Shown: positions 46,501 through 58,408, numbered from the stretch's first letter. The stretch: DNA of 64,000 nucleotides from Copromyces sp. CBS 386.78 (GCA_030685235.1 MU839087.1:248001-312000); one strand, 5' to 3'. Notes: generated by a model not told the origin, from the letters alone. A program made the numbers and translations.

Positions 46501-49500
46501 AATTATTTCTATAAGTAAAACCGGTCGGTAATAAGCGTTCGGCGGCTTTTCCCTTAGCGTAAATTTAATTTTATAATTATATATTCGATAAGGCGGAAAT
46601 TTATTCGCTTTCTTAATACGGAAAGCGTTAATTCTTTTTTAATATTTACGTAGGAGTTTAAATTTAATTTCTTTATTGATTTTTAGAGGCCGGTTAATTT
46701 TCTTATAAAATATTAGTACGTTTTCTTCCGTAATCTTTATAATAATAGCTTCGTATATAAGCGTATTTATTTTTAAGTCGCTTATAAGAATAGCGGTTCG
46801 AGCGATTTTAACGGCTGCTAATTCTTTCTAGTCTATATCCCCTATATATACGTCGATAAATTTATAGAAGCGCTTTAAAAGGCGGTCCTTATATTATTTA
46901 CCTTTACTATTTATAATATCCTAGGCTATTTCTTTAATAAAGTTATTATAAATACTAGTTTTGTAAAAGGTAATTAGTCGGCAAATCTCCATATAATTTG
47001 TAAGGTAAGGCTATAAATTATATATTTCGTATAAGAAATTAAAGGTAATAATATTAATACTATATATATCCTAAGCGTTAATTCGTCCTTCGATTATTTT
47101 AAATTATTTTATAATTAAATAAGCAATACCGGGGGAATTTTTTAAGCCTTTTATTTTTTTATAAAGCGGTATAAGTATAAAAAGTTCTATTATTTATTTT
47201 AGTACGTTATAATCTAATAAAGTTATATTTTTAATAAATCTTTTAATAGGAAATTTAAAACGGTATAAAAGGAGGTTACGGCGGTATAGCTACGCCCCCT
47301 ATTTTAAATAGAAATTCTTATTAGTTTTATAAAATTTATAAAGGTTATAAGTTTTATTCTTAAAGTAATTTTCGCAAGGTTTGTAATAGGGAGTTGGAGC
47401 GGAAATAGAATTATTCTTTAGTAGTAATTTTAATATTTAAATATCGCCGCGCTCCGGTCCGTTATAAGGGATATAGTCCTAAAATTGTAATAGCCCTAAT
47501 ATATTTTAGCGAGGTTCCTATTAGTATAGGAGTAGTATAGAATTAAAATTGGCTTCTAATAATAATTCTAAACTTTAATAATAGTAATCTACCTTACCGG
47601 TAGTCCTATCGATATTCTTATTGGTAATCCCGGGGTAATATTCTAAATTCTAAAGTTCTTTTAAATTCTAATAATAGTAATTTACTTTACCGGTAGTCCT
47701 ATCGATATTCCTATCGGTAGTCCCGGGGTAATATTTTAAATTTTAATTTTTGTTTAAATTTTAGTAAGACGGTAGTTAATCTTTTAAAGTTTAATATTCT
47801 ATTAAATTCTAGCGAAGTAGTAACTTTGGCGGTTAAATATTATTATATATAAGTCCTTCTATAGGGATTAAGTATTAATCCTTTAGAATTTAATATTCTA
47901 ATAAATTCTAATAAGGTAGTAGTTTCGGCGGCTAAATATCGCTACGTATAAATCCTTCCGTAGGGATTAAAATCGAACGATCTATTAAATTGCCTTTTAT
48001 CCGGCTAATATAATTATTTATTTTAAGTAGAAGCCCTAATATCTTTAGGATATTTAATAATATTCTTTTATTTTATTTATTTACCGTCGCTATATAAAAT
48101 TAATAATACGAATTATTAGGAGAGCGGTTCTATATATTAGGGACGTTCCGTAGGGAAATAAGGAAATCCGATAAGAAATATTAGTTAGCGTACTAATTAA
48201 TAAATTAGACTTTCCCTTCTATTTAAAAAATATATAATTTGTATTTCCTAAATTAAAGTAATCTTAAAATAATAAAGTAATTAGGAGAAATATTATAAAT
48301 TAAGAATGTAATATTTTCTAAATAATAACTAATATAAAGGCTCGTTGTAAATCCTTTAATAATAAATCCTTTTATAATATTGTTAATGAAAATTAATTTT
48401 TTAAATTCTAAGAATTTGAATATAGCAAATCTATTTTTCTTTATAAAAAAATAATCGATAAAAATAAACGTTGTACAACCGTTATCGACGAAAATTATAT
48501 AATAAATTTTATACGGTCCGAAGGATAAATAAGAGGAAAGGAATAATAAATTTTAATAAAAATTATTTAATAAATTAATAACGATTATTTCTAAATTTTT
48601 AAATAGTTCCTTCCTTCTTTTTATAGACTTTTATAGGGTTTAATTATTTCCTTAGTTATTACTTACGTTATTATTATAATATTCTTCGCCTTTATCTTCT
48701 TTTCCGGCGTTTATAGTACGGAGGTTTATATTATTACTGTACCTCCGCTAACCGGCCGCCGGGGGGTTAGTATTAGTATTATTATTATTATTAGCGTTCC
48801 CGGTATTTTAACTGGAATTTCCGCCTCCCCGGCCTCCTTTACCTCCTCTTCGGCTACTTCGGCCTCTTCTATTACTTCTTCGGCCCCTCTTATTATTAGT
48901 TTAAGGGCTGCGATCGCCGTAATTAATATTATTACAGTAATTCCTTATAATATACCCTTTTTTTCCGTATTTATAATATAAATTATTTTTATTCTAATAT
49001 TTAATAACGCTATTATAAATAGTATATAAAACGTAAATAATATTAAAGTTTATAATATTACTTCCTTTACTAACGGTTTTTCCCGAATTATTATTAGAAT
49101 TCGAATTGGAAATTTTATTAGTAGCGGATTTGGACTTATAATCGTTATCCTTAATATTATATATGAAATCGCGGTAGAATAATAATTATTCTTTAAAATT
49201 ATTTTTAATAGAGAGGGTTCGTTAATAAATAAAGAAAGTACGAAATTTTTAAGAAATTTTATTTTATAAGTAATATACTTTTATAATATCGTTTAAACTA
49301 TAATAGTTAACGGTTTTAACGTATTCTATTTTAAAGTCAGTGAAGAAACGGTTTCCTTATTTAAATTTATTAAATTTGTAGGCGGTATTTAGGCGTAAAT
49401 CCGTATTATTGTAACGAATATCTAAGAAGGATAAGAATTTAATACTTATTTTCTATTACTAAACTTTAGGATTATTAAAGTTTATAAAGATTTTTTAAAT

Positions 49501-50467
49501 ATCTTTATCGATTAAAGTAATTATTTTAAAGCTAAGTAAATAATTTATATAAATGATTTTAATCCTTTCGTTAGGGAATTTAGCGGTATTTAAGGTCTAA
49601 ACGGAAAGGATACGGCCTTTTTACGTTAAATATACTTTATTATATTTAATGTAATCCTTTTAAATAGCTGTAAAAAGTTCGGGGTTTAGGAGAAACGGCT
49701 TTTAATACCCTACTATACCCGTACTATTATTTATAGTAGTTTAAGTATTATAATAATTCTATTAATTTGCAACGAAAATGGCTTACGTTTCTTAAGTGAG
49801 GCTTCGTACGTTATTAAATTCGGTGTAAATTTAATAAAATTCTTCCTAAACTTAGTAAAAGTCCTTTAGAATTTATTTACGTTCGTTGAAAATATTAGCG
49901 TATTATTCTTTTTTAAATTAGAATTCAAATTAAAAATTCTAAAACTCTTTAATAGTAGTAGTAAAATAATAATTAAATATTTTAACTATTCGAATAATAG
50001 GGTTAATAATTATTTAAAATACTCTTCTTTTAATTAAATTAAAGGAATTAATAAGGGTATTATCGTAAATAGGTTTAACCTTCGCTAAATATTAAGTAAT
50101 AATTATAATAAAAGCCGTAACTATATTAATACGAAGGAGCCCGCTCAAAACTACTAAGTAGACTTCTTCGTTAGTAGGGAGGTTAGAACTTTCTATTAGT
50201 ATTCCTAAACTCTCCGGCTCTTTAATATAATTTAGTATATTAAATATCTTAATATTATCGTCCGTAATATATTTTAGTAATTAGATTTACTATAAGGCGT
50301 TTAAGAAAATACCTTCGTTTATAATAATATTATCGTTACTTAGAATTATAAATTCGGGTCTTCGTAACCTCCTATTCTTTAGCGACTAGTAGTATCGCTT
50401 AATTGTATTAAATAACGTACGTTTAAAAAGATATACGCTCGTAGTATAATAATTAAATATAATTAAC

Positions 50468-50824
50468 TATTACGGGGTAAGGCGAACGTTAAATATTTAT
50501 AAAGATATTTATAATTATATAAAGAAGAAAAAGCTATTTAAAGGAGCTTTAATAGCTATTTATATATAGTAAATATATAGCCCGTATAGCCTAATCATTT
50601 TATAGATTATCTTATAGATTATCCTATAGGCTAGTATAATCTATATAACTTTAGCGATAGGGGTAGGCTAATAACCGCAGCCAGTTAGATATTAGATGCG
50701 TTCAGCCGTATCTACTATATTGGGTCTCTATAGCCAATTAGAGCATACTATCAACCCAGCAACTATTGCCGTGGTGAAGGTAGCGATATGAGACGGTTAG
50801 TTAGTCACAGATAACCCTGTGACA
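50468..50824 (-). repeat. right LTR (357 bp) of minus-strand gypsy element
   Basis: The inner (left) half is fully RIPed; the outer half (about 50680-50824) keeps CpA and TpG. Followed by ATGTA. Confidence 0.92.
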
Positions 50825-51339
50825 ATGTAGTACTAGTATTGTAATTAAATTATAGTAAATATACCTTTTATATTATTATTTTAATATTCTAGTTAATTAA
50901 TATATTAATTTAAATTTACAATTTAATATTGCTTTCGAGTTTGGTATTATTAAAATTTTAGTTTTTATAGCGGGTAATATTACTGTTAACGGTTATAGCG
51001 AGCGATAATTTTTAGCGAGCGATAATTCGAGCCGATACGATATATAGTAAAAGAAGGGAATTTTTAGTACTTTAGTATTATTATATAAATATATAAATTT
51101 AGTATTTCTAGTATTTTTAGTATTAAATTATAATATAATCGACTTTATTTTTAAATTCTCCGGTATTTTTTAAATTATATTACCGTCGCTTAATTACGTT
51201 ACTAGTTCGTTTAAATTCTTTTAATTCTTTAATATATATTGTTACGTAATTTTTATTTATATTATTAGTATTTTCTATCGTTAATTTTGCGTTTTTAAAG
51301 TAGTTACAGATTTATTTAATACGATGCTTAATTATTATT

Positions 51340-52310
51340 ATTATCCGACGTAGAAAGGTAGGAAATTTATTATTAAGTATACTATTGTTATTTTTGTTAT
51401 TATATACCCGCTTTATATATTTTTTTAAAATTATTGAAGTATGTTTCGATTGGGTTAAATTCTAGAGAGTATAGTAATAAATATTAGAATAATATATTAA
51501 TTTTTGCGTATACGTAGTATATTTCGTTATAAGGATATTAATTAGCATTATTTATTATTAAAATATTATTGTAATTAAGGAAAGGGTTTATTTAGGGGAG
51601 TAATTTCCTTTCTAATTATATTATAAAATTAGGAATATTTGTCGTACCCTTGAAGATTAGTAATTCGAGTATACTATTAACCGATATACTTAGGAGGAGG
51701 TAATACTATTTATTATATTTGAATATACTTGTTGACGTCGTAATAGTGTTACGGGGTATTTATTTAGTGCGACGAATTTTATTTTATTGGTTTGTACTAA
51801 ATTCGTTATAGAAGATAAATATTTTTATAGTAAATAATGATATTTTTATTATTTATTCTACTACTAATTAAGGTTGTTATTGTATTGTTTTGAGCGCTAA
51901 TTTCTTCTTTTTCTAGCGTTCTTAACGAAGGTGTCGCCGTACGGTCTTAATCGATATATATATATTATAATCGTCGGTAAGGAATTCGTATATTTCGTCG
52001 AAATATATATTTGGCTTTAGAACGAGTAGTTTTATAATTTCTTATACGATATTAGATACGGTTATTCTAATATAGAAGTAATATAGTAGCGTACTTCTAT
52101 TGCCTATATAGGGAGTTTTCTAGTATTTTGGGAGGTTCGAAATAGTAAAAACGGTTTGCCGGTAAGTTCGAAATTACTTTTATATTATTATATAGAACGT
52201 ACGGTTACGCTTATTACGATAGCGATATTACGAAGAGGTTCGCTACTATAAAGTATTAAGTTTTCGAGCGCCTTTTGACTATTATTGGGAAAGGCTACTA
52301 TTATATTACG
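51340..52310 (-). pseudogene. Tc1/mariner (IS630-type) DDE transposase relic, RIPed
   Basis: Minus-strand reading, ignoring RIP stops: VRRHLR-ER-KKKKLALKT near 51930 (second part of the helix-turn-helix region), FIFYNEFSTNQ near 51800 (first catalytic Asp turned to Asn, normally DE), then ILIINNAN-YPYNEIYYV near 51530 (second Asp in DNAxxH, also D-to-N) and YSLEFNPIETYFNNFKK near 51440 (the YSPxxNPIE block). Together these are the DDE landmarks of Tc1/mariner transposases. The element's own terminal repeats were not located; it may be the transposase of the element bounded by the long inverted repeat. Confidence 0.8.
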
Positions 52311-52457
52311 ATAATATAATAAAAGAAGGTATAAATAATAAGAGCGAACGTAAGCGATGCGAGCAATTAAGATTTTACGAGATTTGGTATAGATTTCATT
52401 GAATTATAATGGGATGCAATTGATCTATTCGTAGTTTCGACTAGATTGTCGATCTGT

Positions 52458-52524
52458 GTAGCGGTGTGTGTGTGTGTGCCACCCCCTCATGCCAAGAAAA
52501 CGATAAGGCGTTTGAGTGCGGGAA
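52458..52524 (-). repeat. right copy of long inverted repeat
   Basis: Reverse complement of 32752-32828 apart from two substitutions and a shorter TG tract. Ends GAGTGCGGGAA at the outer side. Normal-composition DNA follows at once. Confidence 0.88.
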
Positions 52525-54070
52525 TGGCATTTTGGGCAATAGGCACGGACCAGGTACACTCTGGCTTTGTGGTCGAGGGTTTCGAGCTGACGAGCTGGAT
52601 TTTCTCCCTTCTTCACCTCGACCAAGTTGGACATTCTCAACGCCTTTTCGACGGGACACACTCTCCAGGAATAATGATTTGTGAGTGACAAGCTCGACAC
52701 TTTATATATCCACGTCTCATCCTCCAAGATGCATACGTCTTGACGGAGTGTCCCCCTTCCATTCTGACTTGGCTTCACCATGATGAGAAATTTAGAGCGG
52801 CTCCTATCATTACTGGACACTCGGGAACACAACACAACTGGTACTCGTGTTTTGGTCTAGAAAGAGCTCTTTTCACATACCTCGGCAGGCATTTTCCATG
52901 GCATCATACTTTGCTTCTAACAAAACGATAGTGAAGAGTCCGAGATTATACACCAGGCTTGAAGCAACGCCGACATGGCATAAGCAGCAACCCCTTGCAT
53001 CCGCCCGCCTTCAGGTTTTCCCACTCGGGCTATAACCAAGACCACTTCATATATCGGAAGCTTCTTCAAGAAACCACCCTCATTAGCCTAAACCAGGCGA
53101 AGATCCTCATACGGCCATATCAGTCCCTCTTCTCCCGTGTCTCGTCGCTCAATTGCTCCGAAACCATTGCTCAACGCCAACCAAACGAGATTGAGGTCCT
53201 TCATCCCGTCTCTGGCTATTTACGCAAAAATTGGAAATTCATCTATATCCCACGCCATATCGTATATATCCTGGCGATAACCAATTTATCCTTTTCCAAT
53301 CACCACCGGGGCATATCCAGTTGTTAAGCAAGACGTCATCTTTCACGTCTGTGTGGTGACATTCTCTTACAGTTTTCAAGTGAAAATGGCCTCAAGTGTG
53401 GGCTGTGATTGTTCGAGCATCTGCAGCGACAGACGCCAAATGAGTCGGGAGAAGACATTCACAAAGTATTGCAAACCCGGTCAACAAACAGGCTATATAT
53501 CATGACGAGCACGTTGTTGTCAGTCACGTTGCCAAGTTCTCAACCATTTGCCTGGAACCACATGCGTCAACCCTACCGTCTCAATCGTCCAAACTGAAGT
53601 AGCCTCCGAGTCTGGAATGGCTCCTCCCTTCATATCCCATCCCGCCCGGCCTCGACGGGCTAGATTTCCGGTCACAGGTCCATGCTGGAGTAGCAGCTCC
53701 AAGCCGGGCTTCTCTGTTTCTGTAGCATCAGAACATATCCTATGTCTCCCGGATTTGCCTTTTGTGTCGACGGAAACGATGCTCCAGGGTTCCAGAACAC
53801 TACCCAGCCAGACATTGTGATCTCGTCNNNNNNNNNNATTCCATGTATCCAGGATTTTCCTTTTTTGTCGAGGGTAAAGATTTTAAAGGGTTGCATTACG
53901 CTACCAAGCGTAACATTGTTTTCAGTAACCCCCCCCCCCCCCCCCCCCCACCCGCCGTTGGGTTTTCAACCTCGTTATAAAACTTGTGCCTCTGTCCCAC
54001 ACCATACCCACTTCCTTCCGAGTCTTCCCCAGCTGAACTATACGTCAACGGACCAAAGAAAAACTCCAAA
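52525..54070. other. spacer with assembly gap, poly-C and diverged direct repeat
   Basis: Holds the promoter side of the AA8 gene. Includes a 10-N gap at 53828-53837, two related segments either side of it (about 53741-53823 and 53841-53925), and a 21-nt C run at 53929-53949. No intact gene is supported. Confidence 0.6.
53929..53949. repeat. poly-C run (21 nt)
   Basis: Twenty-one consecutive C about 120 bp upstream of the AA8 start codon; such runs are error-prone in sequencing and their length is doubtful. Confidence 0.9.
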
Positions 54071-54933
54071 ATGCATCTCCCACGAGTAGCAACAGGCCTA
54101 GCTGGTCTCCTGGGAATCAGCAAGCCAGCTCTCAGTAAGGCTCCCTTGTCCACAAATCACTGCCTAAGTACCAGCTTCCTAACACCCGTACCAGCCCCCA
54201 GACAATTCGAACCAGACTCCACCGTCTACGTTGACGCCGAAACAGGCCTGACCTTCGCCTCCTACACCAGCGACCGCAGCATCATCTTCCGCGTCGCCAT
54301 CCCCGACGTCATCCCCGCCGACTTCATCTACGATACTATCCTCCAGATCGTCGCCCCCATCGACGTCGGCTGGGCCGGTTTCGCCTGGGGAGGGCACATG
54401 ACTTATAACCCGCTTGGTATTGCGTGGGCGAATGGCAAGGACGTCGTTCTTTCGCCGAGGATTGCTTAGTACGTTTCCTTCTTCCCATTCCCCTTTGCCC
54501 CTACCAATTTTCCGTTTCCGTCTCCCTCGTCACCAACACTAACACTCCCCTCCAAAAAAGCGGCTACTACTCCCCGCCCAATTACACCGACTCGCACTAC
54601 ACCGTCCTGAAAACCGGCACCCACGTCAACGCGACGCACTTCCAGGTCACGGCCAAGTGTAGCGGGTGCTCGTCCTGGGGCGACGAGTCGATTGGCATCA
54701 GCAACATCGACCCGGAGTACCAGACCACTTTGGCGTACGCTTATGGTAACACGAAAGTGGACACGCCGGGCGATGTGCAGTCGACTTTTGGGATCCATGA
54801 TAGTCTGGGACATCCTATTTATGATTTGGCGGTGGCGAAGAATGCGGATTTTGCAAACAAAGTGGCTGCGCTTGCTGAGGGGAAGCCTGCGACGGGTGGG
54901 GGGGAGGGAGAGGTTTGTAAGGCGGAGGAGTAA
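54071..54933 (+). CDS. secreted stand-alone AA8 cytochrome-domain protein (CDH cytochrome-like), 236 aa
   Basis: Heme b cytochrome domain of the type found at the N-terminus of cellobiose dehydrogenase, an extracellular electron-transfer module. Exons 54071-54134, 54195-54468 and 54561-54933; splicing intron 1 joins a signal peptide (MHLPRVATGLAGLLGISKPA) directly to the mature start TPRQFEP. Intron 1 is 60 nt and in frame, so retention would only add residues. Conserved features: VYVDAETGLTFASY, APIDVGWAGFAWGGHM with Met about 90 as the expected heme ligand, IAWANGK, GYYSPPNYT, THVNATHFQVTAKCSGCSSW, and QSTFGIH with His about 192 at the position of the second heme ligand. There is no flavin domain and no CBM after residue 215, so it is a stand-alone module. 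It is the first gene beyond the RIPed block. Confidence 0.88.
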
Positions 54934-55755
54934 AGGGGTTGTTGAGAAAACGGTGGTGGTGGTGGTGGTGGAGGGGGAGGTGCATGGTTGTCGCTGGCAT
55001 TTGGGCCAAGAAGATATACAGGTTGTCGGACCGGTGTTATATACGAAAAGGCAATTATCCTGTGAAAAAGTCAAGATACGCGGCTTTTTTGGTACGTTTG
55101 AACACATCAAGTGAAGCAAAGCCCTATCGATTCCGCTGGTCTGTGTGTAATATGGTGAAATTCCATTTACGCCAACTATCTCGAACGCAATTCTCCATTC
55201 TCCGTCCATAAAATCCCTTCGAGTTCTAGCAGGAAGAGGATTAACAAAGCACTTCCACGCCGGAATGTCAAACGCAAAATAGACGCCAGACTCCAACTCG
55301 TCCATGATAAGCATAAACTCCTTCCATATCCGTCTCTCTGTTGAATTGGCTTTCGCCTAATGGGAAAAAGAGACTGCGAGCAGGCAATGTGATGACAACA
55401 GTGACGACAAGAAAAAAAAGTGGTAGTAGGTGGTGGTTGGATATACAAAATAAATCGGTGTCCTCCTAAATGATCCTTCTCCCTGACACACACTCATGAA
55501 ACGAATCGATGGTGGTATTGTTAACGGTGTTGCTCCCGTTCGCCTAACAATCTTCCTTGCTTCTCCGCCCCTTCTCCTCAACTTGACCAGTCCTTTCTCG
55601 CTTTTCCTACTCCTACACCAAGAGCTTATCGTCTCTTGCGGTTTATACTGTTTCTGTGACTCTGTGTTTTTCCTAGCCTGTGTTGGGGTATCTGCTCCCA
55701 GTTCCTGTGTAATGTTTTCTGTTGCTCCTCTTGTTCTCGTTGCCAGCAACCGATA
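54934..55755. other. convergent 3' spacer
   Basis: Between the 3' ends of the AA8 gene (+) and the Sip5-like gene (-). A minus-strand frame crosses it into the AA8 gene antisense; its content is low-complexity Thr/His-rich sequence and I do not support it. Confidence 0.5.
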
Positions 55756-58408
55756 TTACTGCGTGACCTGTCTCGCATGCTCCACAGTGGTCTCGTTGCC
55801 GACATGCTTCGAGTCGCTGGTAGTACTGACGTCTTCGACCGATGTCGCTGGTGAATCGAGCGTGATGGTAAACCGCGGAGGCTGCGAGTTCATCTCCGAA
55901 TCCTGCTCCGAGAGGCCGTCGGTGGTCTGTGAGTCAAAGACATGCTCTACATGCTCGCCAGCACCTTCACCCGACTTTTTCGATTCCTCTTGTCCCTCGG
56001 CCGCCTGGTCGTTAGCATTGATTTGACTGAGGCGCTTGCCGGCGTGCTCGCCCTCGATGCTCACGCCTACTACCTCGGCCAAGCTTCTGAAGTTGAACAT
56101 GGGCTCCGTGCTGGTGCTTGGGTCCCTGTCCTGCTCGTCGCCGTCTTCGCTGACTCCAGAACGGCCACCTAGACTGACACCACTCTCATGGGGATCCTGG
56201 AGGTTGGAGGGCGGCACATAGCTGCCCTGGCCACTTTCGGCCGCAGACGAGGAGACTGACGAGGCACTGCTCATCTGGCGAAGATGCGACGGTCCAGCCG
56301 TCGGTTGGGGAGACGGGATGGGACGGGCGGGAGCAGAAGTGTCGTTCGCCGCGCCCGCACTTCTATCAACGCCCTTACCCTTATCCTTGGTGTTCGAATC
56401 TGGCGCTAGCGCCGCGGGAGCTCCTGGCGACGACATGACGGCGCCCGTGGATGCCATAGCGCCGGCTACGCTGGCTTCGGCTCGGAGGTTGCTGGCAGCA
56501 CTATTTCCACGCTTCCTACCGAAACTCAGCCCAGGTAGACTCAGGCTACTTCCACTTACCGAGCTGTGTCCACTGCGGGTTGCCTCATAGGGTCCGCCCT
56601 GTTTCGCTGCGGCTTTGGCTGCTGCCTTCTCTGCCTTCTTTTCTGCCTTCTCCCGTTCCTTCTCACGTTTCTTTGCCTCCTTCTCTTCCTGCTTTTCAGC
56701 CTTCTTCTTGCGCTCCTCTTCCGCAGCCAATGATAGGCGAATGGCCTCGGCGAACATCATGTCTTCTAGATCTTCCAACCGGTTTCGTCGGTTCCCATTG
56801 CCACCAGAGCCGGCAGCACGATCTGTATTGGTCGTAGCACCAGCATTAGCAGTGGTAGCTGGGCTGGTACCCCTATTCTCATCGCCGTTACCAGGAGTAG
56901 CCGATGTTGACCCAGAGCCTCCGGTGTTTCTACGCCCGAAACGGCTCCTAAGTGCACGGGACTCGTTGTTGTTCATCAGGAATGCTGCTGTGTGCAAAGC
57001 TGTCGCGGCAGCAGCGCGTCTCGCCAGGTGCGCCCGTGCGGCCTGCAGCTTGTTTGCCCATTCTGGCCGGACTCTATCCGTCAGAACGACATTCGGTGCG
57101 TTGACAGATATTGACTGGTTGCGACGACGGCCACCTGGTGAAGTAACACCGGGAGACAGAGATCCTGAGGTGACCGAACTTTCGGATGACATGGCTGCGC
57201 TTGTGCTTCCCAAGGCTAGGGGTGAAATGCCATAGGTCAAGCCGCGACGGAATGGTGGCGGCTCATAAGTAACGCCAAAGTCGGGTTGCGTGCAGTAGGG
57301 GCAACAGGCGGGCTCGGATACCAATAGTCCGGCGGACTCCTCAGGGTTATTGTTGGGGTCGTTCTCGTTGTGTCCCTCTGGGAAATGCGGATCCGGCCGC
57401 TTGATCTGGACGAAGCATTCGCTGCAAATGGGCTGGTCGCAGCAGCGAGTGTGGTTCAGGTATGGTGGATATGTCAAGAAGCAAATTGGGCATTCGGTAG
57501 CGTTTTTGTAGAGAAAGACTTCGAGGGGTTGTCCATTGACGAAGGGGTCGTTGGGCAGCATGATTTCGCGGGGCGCAATTTCCGTGCTCGAGGCATTGCG
57601 GGAACTTCCTCCTCCCAAGACCGCAGCAATCGCCTTTCCTCGCATGGGCTTGAAAGGCGAACTGCTCCTTTTGCCGGAACCTGGGGAAGGCAACGCAGAG
57701 CCCGGATTGGATGCGCTATGCTCGGAAGCTGTGGACAGGCTGCGACCGCCCATCGGGACTGTCAGGTGGTTGATATTCGAGCTCGCGTCGGTCGGTGAGG
57801 CAGGTGAGCGCGGTCGTGGGATCAGTTCATCCGGAGGAGTTTCGCCGGCGGCGGGAATAGGTAGGCCTCGTGCGGCAGCGATGATTTGGGGCTCGGTCCA
57901 ATCCTCGTCGAAATCATTTAATCCTCGCCAGAAGGGAGCAAGTTTACGCTCAATCTAGAGGGATGGTACGAGTTAGCAATGCTCGAATAGGAGCTGTTCA
58001 TACCAGGGCTTTGAGCGCACATACCATCAACTGCCTGACGATCTGCTTGTTAAAGTCCTCAGGCCCGACATAGGTGCCCATCGTAACGAGATAGCCGCCG
58101 TCGACATGCTCTTCCTTCATGCTCCGCTCTCGCTCCTGTAGTCGGGCAACCCGCTCTCTCTCCAACCTCCTGGCCTCCCTCTCCTGCTTTGTTTCCTTGC
58201 GTTCATGGCGCTCATCGGCATGCGAGCTGGAACCTCCTGCAGCACGCCCCAAAATTCCGGTGAGGTCGTGTCTGGTATTGCGGTTCCTCCTAGATGACTC
58301 CCTGCCAGACTGTGTCGACGAGCCCACACCGGCGTCAGCGAGGGCGGAGTGGAGGCCACGGCGGCCGCTGTCATCGCCGCGGGACTCCTTTGTGTTTGTG
58401 TTTCCCAT
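55756..58408 (-). CDS. sip-5: Sip5-like protein, 860 aa, 2 exons
   Basis: Homologue of yeast Sip5, a Snf1-kinase-interacting protein; fungal members are cytoplasmic. Exons 58408-58025 and 57954-55756 join in phase ([15 protein letters not shown]). The start MGNTNTKES carries Gly2 with Thr6-Lys7, an N-myristoylation-type sequence. A charged helical stretch ([20 protein letters not shown]) follows. The conserved core in exon 2 includes [16 protein letters not shown], then a Cys-rich zinc-binding region [27 protein letters not shown], resembling a RING-like fold, with CCPYC further on. The C-terminal half is Ser/Gly/Ala-rich with a long [19 protein letters not shown] coiled coil near the middle. 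Adjacent promoter DNA is unmutated. The family is firm; function in this species is inferred. Confidence 0.88.

Larger units (their letters stand above)
43016..50824 (-). mobile_element. Ty3/gypsy LTR retrotransposon, minus strand, RIPed, 7809 bp
   Basis: Two 357-bp LTRs (43016-43372, 50468-50824) in direct orientation, ends TATCACGGGG and CCCTGTGACA, target duplication ATGTA. Pol reads right to left. Next to the left LTR the minus strand has a purine tract (GAGGGAAA), as expected for a minus-strand element. Internal DNA is heavily RIPed on both strands. Confidence 0.92.
32752..52524. mobile_element. RIP-mutated nested transposon block bounded by inverted repeats
   Basis: Interior DNA has nearly no CpA or TpG and is packed with TpA; stop codons fill every frame, as RIP produces. 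The block starts and ends within about 100 bp of a 67-77 bp inverted repeat and contains two Ty3/gypsy elements, one solo LTR and a Tc1/mariner relic. Removing the three insertions and one copy of each target duplication leaves about 4.4 kb between the inverted repeats. That the inverted repeats are the ends of one older DNA transposon is inference. Confidence 0.85.

Noticed and set aside
54466..55314. 282-codon minus-strand frame across the AA8 gene and its 3' spacer
   Set aside because: Antisense to a well-supported gene, low-complexity Thr/His-rich, no domain.
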